Source: Acidobacteriota bacterium
Lineage (GTDB): Bacteria > Acidobacteriota > Terriglobia > Terriglobales > Acidobacteriaceae
Assembly (NCBI GenBank): GCA_021780415.1
Contig: JAJXYW010000041.1
Span: forward strand, 1 to 19,764
DNA length: 19,764 bases
Reading direction: 5' to 3'
The first letter of the stretch is position 1; each line of letters opens with the position of its first letter. The notes under the pieces are model-generated. The model made no database searches, was not told the DNA's origin, and was given only the letters and a program-made list of their open reading frames with translations. The translations under genes and the position numbers were made by a program. Of the stretch, positions 15,759-19,764 are shown piece after piece.

Positions 15759-17392
15759 AAAACTCAAGGAACACTATGCGTCATTGGAAGCTTCGCTCTT
15801 TTGTCTTTGGATTGGCCGTAACCCTTCTAGTTAGTCCATCCGCGCTCTCGGCCCACGCCCAGCAAGCCTCACAGCCGCAATCTCTGGCTCCGCAGTCTCT
15901 GGTCATCGACGCCCACGCCCCCACCACGCCCTTTCCTCACTTCTGGGAGCAGACCTTCGGCTCTGGCCGCGCCATCCTCGCCCTCCGCGCCGACTATCGT
16001 CAGGATCTCCACACCGTCAAGCAGGCCACCGACTTCAAGTCCATCCGCTTCCACGGCATCCTCGACGACGAGGTCGGCCTCTACGATCCCGCCCGCCAGA
16101 CCAAGAACCCCGGCCTCGCAGCACAAGCTGCCAACGACGCCTCCATCTACAACTTCTTTTACGTGGATGAGATCTACGATGGCCTCCTAGCCGAGCACGT
16201 CCAGCCCTACGTCGAGCTCAGCTTCATGCCCGAGAAGATGGCCTCCAAGCCCAACTCCCAGCACACCTTCACCGGCAACCCCAACAACTCGCCGCCCAAG
16301 GACTACGCTCTCTGGGACGCCATGATCAAGGCCCTCGCCACCCACCTCATCGCCCGCTACGGCATCGACGAAGTCTCCACCTGGAAGTTCGAAGTCTGGA
16401 ATGAACCCAACCTCGACTTCTGGATGGGCGAACCCAAGCAGGAGACCTACTTCCAGCTCTACGACCACACCGCGCGCGATCTCAAGGACGTCTCCCCGCG
16501 TCTGAAGGTCGGCGGTCCAGCCACGGCGCAGGCCGCATGGATCACACCCTTTCTCGCCCACGTCCACGCCGTAGGCGCACCCATCGACTTCGTCTCCACC
16601 CACGTCTACGCCAACGACGTCGCCGAGAACGTCCTCCACATCAACGAAGACGTTCCGCGCAAAACCATGGTCTATCGCGCCGTCAAGATGGTCCACGACC
16701 AGATCATCGCCTCACCCTATCCTCACCTCCCGCTCATCTTCTCCGAGTACAGCGCCAGCTACTCCAACGAGCCCAACGTCACCGACTCCCCCTTTATGGG
16801 CCCCTGGCTCGCCAACAACATCCGTCTCTGCGACGGCCTCACCGAGAGTATGGACTACTGGGCCTTCTCTGATGTCTTCGACGAGCAGGGCGTCGTCCGC
16901 ACTCCCTTCTATGGGGGCTTCGGCCTCATCGCCGCCGAGGACATTCCCAAGGCCGCGCTCAACGACTTCCGCGCGCTCCACCAACTCGGCGATCGCCGCA
17001 TCGCCCTCGCCTCCGACTCCGCCCTCGCAACCAAATCCACCGACGGCAGTCTCGTCCTCGCTCTATGGGACTATGCTTCCCCCACCGGCACCGGCCCCAC
17101 CTACACCTGGCCCACAGGCCCTGCAGGTCCCACCAAAACCTTCGACCTCACCATCAAAAACGTCGCACCTGATGCAACAGTTGAAGTTCTCCGCGTAGAT
17201 CCCGACCACGGCAACGTCCTCAAGGCCTTTGACGCCATGGGCCGTCCCGCAGGCGACCTCATGCCTGCTCAGGTCGAAAAACTCCGCGCTGCCGGTGCCA
17301 TGGCTCCAGCCGAGCACCTCCACCTCCACAACGGCAAGCTTCAGCTCACCGTCCCCGCCCACGGCCTCGCCGTGGTCCTCATTGGGAGATAA
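15755..17392 (+). CDS. Exported GH39-like glycosidase, copy 2
   Basis: This 545-residue paralogue follows copy 1 with the ATGA overlap (15755-15758), implying translational coupling. A second ATG at 15776, with AGGA before it, could be the real start; both leave the signal peptide ending near AHAQ. Predicted acid/base is Glu217 in EVWNEPN and nucleophile Glu331 in IFSEYSA. The nucleophile strand differs from TEWN in copy 1. Two inserts distinguish it: about 12 residues after LDDEVGLY, and a Thr/Gly/Pro-rich stretch in the C-terminal domain. The shared opening TTPFPHFWEQ and the ending DHGNVL show common descent. The divergence suggests a related but not identical substrate. Confidence 0.82.
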   Translation: MKNSRNTMRHWKLRSFVFGLAVTLLVSPSALSAHAQQASQPQSLAPQSLVIDAHAPTTPFPHFWEQTFGSGRAILALRADYRQDLHTVKQATDFKSIRFHGILDDEVGLYDPARQTKNPGLAAQAANDASIYNFFYVDEIYDGLLAEHVQPYVELSFMPEKMASKPNSQHTFTGNPNNSPPKDYALWDAMIKALATHLIARYGIDEVSTWKFEVWNEPNLDFWMGEPKQETYFQLYDHTARDLKDVSPRLKVGGPATAQAAWITPFLAHVHAVGAPIDFVSTHVYANDVAENVLHINEDVPRKTMVYRAVKMVHDQIIASPYPHLPLIFSEYSASYSNEPNVTDSPFMGPWLANNIRLCDGLTESMDYWAFSDVFDEQGVVRTPFYGGFGLIAAEDIPKAALNDFRALHQLGDRRIALASDSALATKSTDGSLVLALWDYASPTGTGPTYTWPTGPAGPTKTFDLTIKNVAPDATVEVLRVDPDHGNVLKAFDAMGRPAGDLMPAQVEKLRAAGAMAPAEHLHLHNGKLQLTVPAHGLAVVLIGR

Positions 17393-17395
17393 ACA

Positions 17396-18727
17396 ATGCA
17401 ACGTCGCGACTGCCTCAAACTCCTCGCCGGTGCGGCTCTACTCCCGAACCTGGCCTCGCTCGCCCAAGCCCCGGTTGATCTCCACCTCACGCCCGAGCCC
17501 TCCCCTCACTACCCCCTCACCCCAGCCGACGCGTCCTTCCTCGACGACATGCAGCGCCGCGCCTGCCTCTACTTCACCGAGCAGGCCGGCCCCCTCAGCG
17601 GCCAGGTCCTTGACCGCGCCACCGCCGGCAACACCACCGGCAAGCTCGACCCGCGCCCCATGGCCTCCATCGCCGCGACCGGCTTCGGCCTCACCGCCCT
17701 CTGCATCGCCGACCACCGCAATTACTTCCCCCACACCCAACTCCTCGAGCAGGTCCGACGCACCCTCCGCTTCCACGCCCACACCCTCCCCCACGTCCAC
17801 GGCTTCTTCTACCACTTCACCGACATCGAAACCGGCGTCCGCACCGGCCGCAACGAGGTCTCCTCCATCGACACCTCTCTGCTCCTCTGCGGCATCCTCA
17901 CCGCCCGCGCCCACTTCCACAACGACTCCGAAATTCAGGACCTCGCCACCCTCATCTACAACCGTGTCGATTGGCCCTGGATGCTCAACGGCGGCCCGAC
18001 CTTCTCGATGGGCTGGACCCCCGAACACGGTTTCCTCAACGCCCGCTGGAAAGCCTACTGCGAGCTCATGATGATCTATCTTCTCGCCATCGGCTCCCCC
18101 ACGCATCCGGTCGCGCCGTCCACGTGGGACGCCTGGGCGCGCCCCGTCATCCACTACGACGGCCTCACCTACATCAGCGGCAACGACCCCATCTTCACTC
18201 ATCAGTACAGTCAGGCCTGGTTCGACTTCCGCCACCAGCGCGACCACTACGCCGACTACTTCACCAACTCCATCACCGCCACCCGAACTCACGAAGCCTT
18301 CTGCATCGCACTCGGCAAACCCTACTCCCCCGACTACTGGGGCATCAGCGCCTCCGACTCCGCCCACGGCTACACCGCCTGGGGAGGCCCCAACGCCGAA
18401 GGCCAGGGCTTCGGCGGCATCGACGGCTCGGTCGTCCCCTACGCCACCGCCGGTTCGCTCCCCTTCCTCCCCGAGGCCTGCCTCCGTGTCCAGCGCTCGC
18501 TCAAATCCAACTACGGCGACAAAGCCTACGGCCGCTACGGCTTCTGCGACGCCTTCCACCCCCAAGCCAACTACTACGACCCCGACGTCCTCGGTATCGA
18601 CCTCGGCATCAGCGTCGTCATGGCCGAAAACCTTCGCACCGGCTTCGTATGGGAAACCTTCGCCCGCAACCCCGAGGTCTCCCTCGCCATGCAGCGCGCC
18701 GGCTTCCACCGCCAACCCAACCCATGA
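17396..18727 (+). CDS. Exported glucoamylase-family (PF10091, GH144-like) protein, copy 1
   Basis: The 443-residue protein has a likely Tat signal (QRRDCLKLLAGAALL) and an (alpha/alpha)6-type domain of the putative glucoamylase family, whose characterised GH144 members act on beta-1,2-glucan. Family landmarks are ATGFGLTALCIADHR, EVSSIDTSLLLCG with Glu154 and Asp159, WPWMLNGGPTFSMGW and DYWGISASD (Asp313), followed by AWGGP. These motifs support the family, but the exact reaction is not established, and the old 'glucoamylase' label may mislead. The ATG is three bases after the previous stop, with GGGAG before it. It ends in the ATGA overlap with the next gene. Confidence 0.75.
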   Translation: MQRRDCLKLLAGAALLPNLASLAQAPVDLHLTPEPSPHYPLTPADASFLDDMQRRACLYFTEQAGPLSGQVLDRATAGNTTGKLDPRPMASIAATGFGLTALCIADHRNYFPHTQLLEQVRRTLRFHAHTLPHVHGFFYHFTDIETGVRTGRNEVSSIDTSLLLCGILTARAHFHNDSEIQDLATLIYNRVDWPWMLNGGPTFSMGWTPEHGFLNARWKAYCELMMIYLLAIGSPTHPVAPSTWDAWARPVIHYDGLTYISGNDPIFTHQYSQAWFDFRHQRDHYADYFTNSITATRTHEAFCIALGKPYSPDYWGISASDSAHGYTAWGGPNAEGQGFGGIDGSVVPYATAGSLPFLPEACLRVQRSLKSNYGDKAYGRYGFCDAFHPQANYYDPDVLGIDLGISVVMAENLRTGFVWETFARNPEVSLAMQRAGFHRQPNP

Positions 18728-19764
18728 CCCCACTTCCAGCGCTCTCCCGCCGCCAGATACTCAAGGCCATGGCCGCTGCATCCGGCGGCATTCTGGCCGC
18801 GTCCGTCGGATGCAGCAGCGGCGGCAGCACTCCAGCCTCCACCCCATCCACCCCCGCTTGGCCTCCCGCACTCCCCGTAGGAGTCTTCTCCCCCACTGCC
18901 GCCGACACCGCCTTCCTCGATGCTCTCGAACAGCAGGGGGCTCTCTACTTCTGGGAGCAGGCCAGCCCCACCACCGGCCAGGTCCTCGATCACGCAGCCA
19001 TCAATCTCAACGGCCAGATCGATCCCACCACCACTGAATCCAGCATCGCCGCCACCGGCTTCGGCCTCACCGCCCTCTGCATCGCCGACCAGCGCGGCTA
19101 TCTCCCCAACGTCACCCACGCCGACATCGTAGCCCGCGTGCAAACCACCCTCGACTTCCACCTCAACGCCATGCCGAACGAAAACGGCTTCTTCTACCAC
19201 TTCAACGACGTCAACACCGGCCAACCCCTCCCCTCCGTCGAAGTCTCCTGCATCGACACCGCATGGCTTCTCTGCGGCGTGCTCACCGCCCGCGCCTGGT
19301 TCAACGACCCCACCATCACCTCGCTCGCCACCCAGCTATACGAGCGCATCAACTGGCCCTGGTTTCTCAACGGCGGCACCACCTTCGCCATGGCCTGGTA
19401 CCCTGCCACCGACGCCAGCCCCGGCTTCACCTCCTATCGTTACGACACCTTCTGCGAACTCATGGCGCTCTATCTCCTCGCCATGGGCTCGCCCACCCAC
19501 CCCATCCCGGCCTCCAGTTGGACCGCCTTCTCCCGCCCCCTCCTCACCTACGAGGGCTACAACTACATCAGCAGCAACACCGACCCCCTCTTCACCCAAC
19601 AGTGGTCGCAAGCCTGGTTCGACTTCCGTAACAAGAGCGACGCCTACGCCAACTACTTCACCAACTCCATCGCCGCCACCCAGGCCCACGAGACCTTCTG
19701 CCTCTCCTACCCGCAGTGGTACACCGAGGACTACTGGGGCATCACCGCCTCCATGTCCATCAAC
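18724..19764 (+). CDS. Glucoamylase-family (GH144-like) lipoprotein, copy 2, 5' part
   Basis: The reading frame starts at the ATG of the ATGA overlap (18724-18727) and is open to the window end, giving 347 residues of a protein that continues outside. It repeats the landmarks of copy 1: ATGFGLTALCIADQR, EVSCIDTAWLLCG (Glu173, Asp178), WPWFLNGGTTFAMAW and DYWGITAS (Asp336). The N-terminus differs: SRRQILK (Arg9-Arg10) followed by a lipobox ASVGC at Cys30 and a Ser/Thr/Pro-rich linker, so it is probably a Tat-exported lipoprotein anchored to a membrane, while copy 1 looks soluble. Tandem duplication is clear from the shared motifs. Confidence 0.75.
   Translation, partial: MTPLPALSRRQILKAMAAASGGILAASVGCSSGGSTPASTPSTPAWPPALPVGVFSPTAADTAFLDALEQQGALYFWEQASPTTGQVLDHAAINLNGQIDPTTTESSIAATGFGLTALCIADQRGYLPNVTHADIVARVQTTLDFHLNAMPNENGFFYHFNDVNTGQPLPSVEVSCIDTAWLLCGVLTARAWFNDPTITSLATQLYERINWPWFLNGGTTFAMAWYPATDASPGFTSYRYDTFCELMALYLLAMGSPTHPIPASSWTAFSRPLLTYEGYNYISSNTDPLFTQQWSQAWFDFRNKSDAYANYFTNSIAATQAHETFCLSYPQWYTEDYWGITASMSIN

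Noticed and set aside
1..19764. tRNA, rRNA, insertion sequence or phage genes
   Set aside because: I looked through the intergenic stretches for cloverleaf arms, transposase motifs and terminal inverted repeats and saw none.

Overview
The window looks like a chromosomal segment of a high-GC soil bacterium, most likely an acidobacterium of the Terriglobus/Granulicella/Edaphobacter kind. This is inferred from the strong preference for C-ending codons, the mix of genes (PPK1, PdxS/PdxT, a Tat-exported molybdenum hydroxylase, several exported glycosidases) and a short sequence before pdxT resembling a repeat I remember as common in such genomes. No rRNA, tRNA, CRISPR array, transposase or phage gene was recognised.

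Layout. (1) Bases 3-638 hold the 3' part of a heme A synthase gene. Its stop codon overlaps that of a convergent gene for a small exported protein built of six 11-residue repeats. (2) A 403-base intergenic region with a 13-bp palindrome leads into an FHS-family sugar transporter and an L-fucose/L-arabinose isomerase-like protein (1341-4213), probably one sugar-uptake unit. (3) A 15-bp hairpin separates these from polyphosphate kinase ppk1. The PLP synthase genes pdxS and pdxT and an isolated cytochrome oxidase subunit III-like gene follow. (4) A candidate promoter and a perfect 8-bp hairpin precede a two-gene molybdenum hydroxylase operon (9502-12161): a [2Fe-2S] subunit and a Tat-exported catalytic subunit. 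An 11-bp-stem hairpin closes it. (5) On the minus strand, a nucleoside phosphorylase/MTA-SAH nucleosidase-type gene and a zinc alcohol dehydrogenase form a two-gene operon. (6) From 14226 to the window end there is a tightly coupled operon of exported carbohydrate enzymes in AABB order: two GH39-like paralogues, then two glucoamylase/GH144-like paralogues, the last cut by the window edge. A promoter-like TTGACA and a LacI-type pseudo-palindrome precede it.

How the genes fit together. Regions 2 and 6 suggest plant- or microbe-derived polysaccharides are degraded outside the cytoplasm and sugars imported and isomerised, but the substrates cannot be read from sequence. Regions 1 and 3 are mainly core metabolism and respiration.

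The points most worth a second look are the AABB glycosidase operon with its candidate operator, the hendecad-repeat protein, and the transporter that has Gln where E. coli FucP has its essential Glu135.
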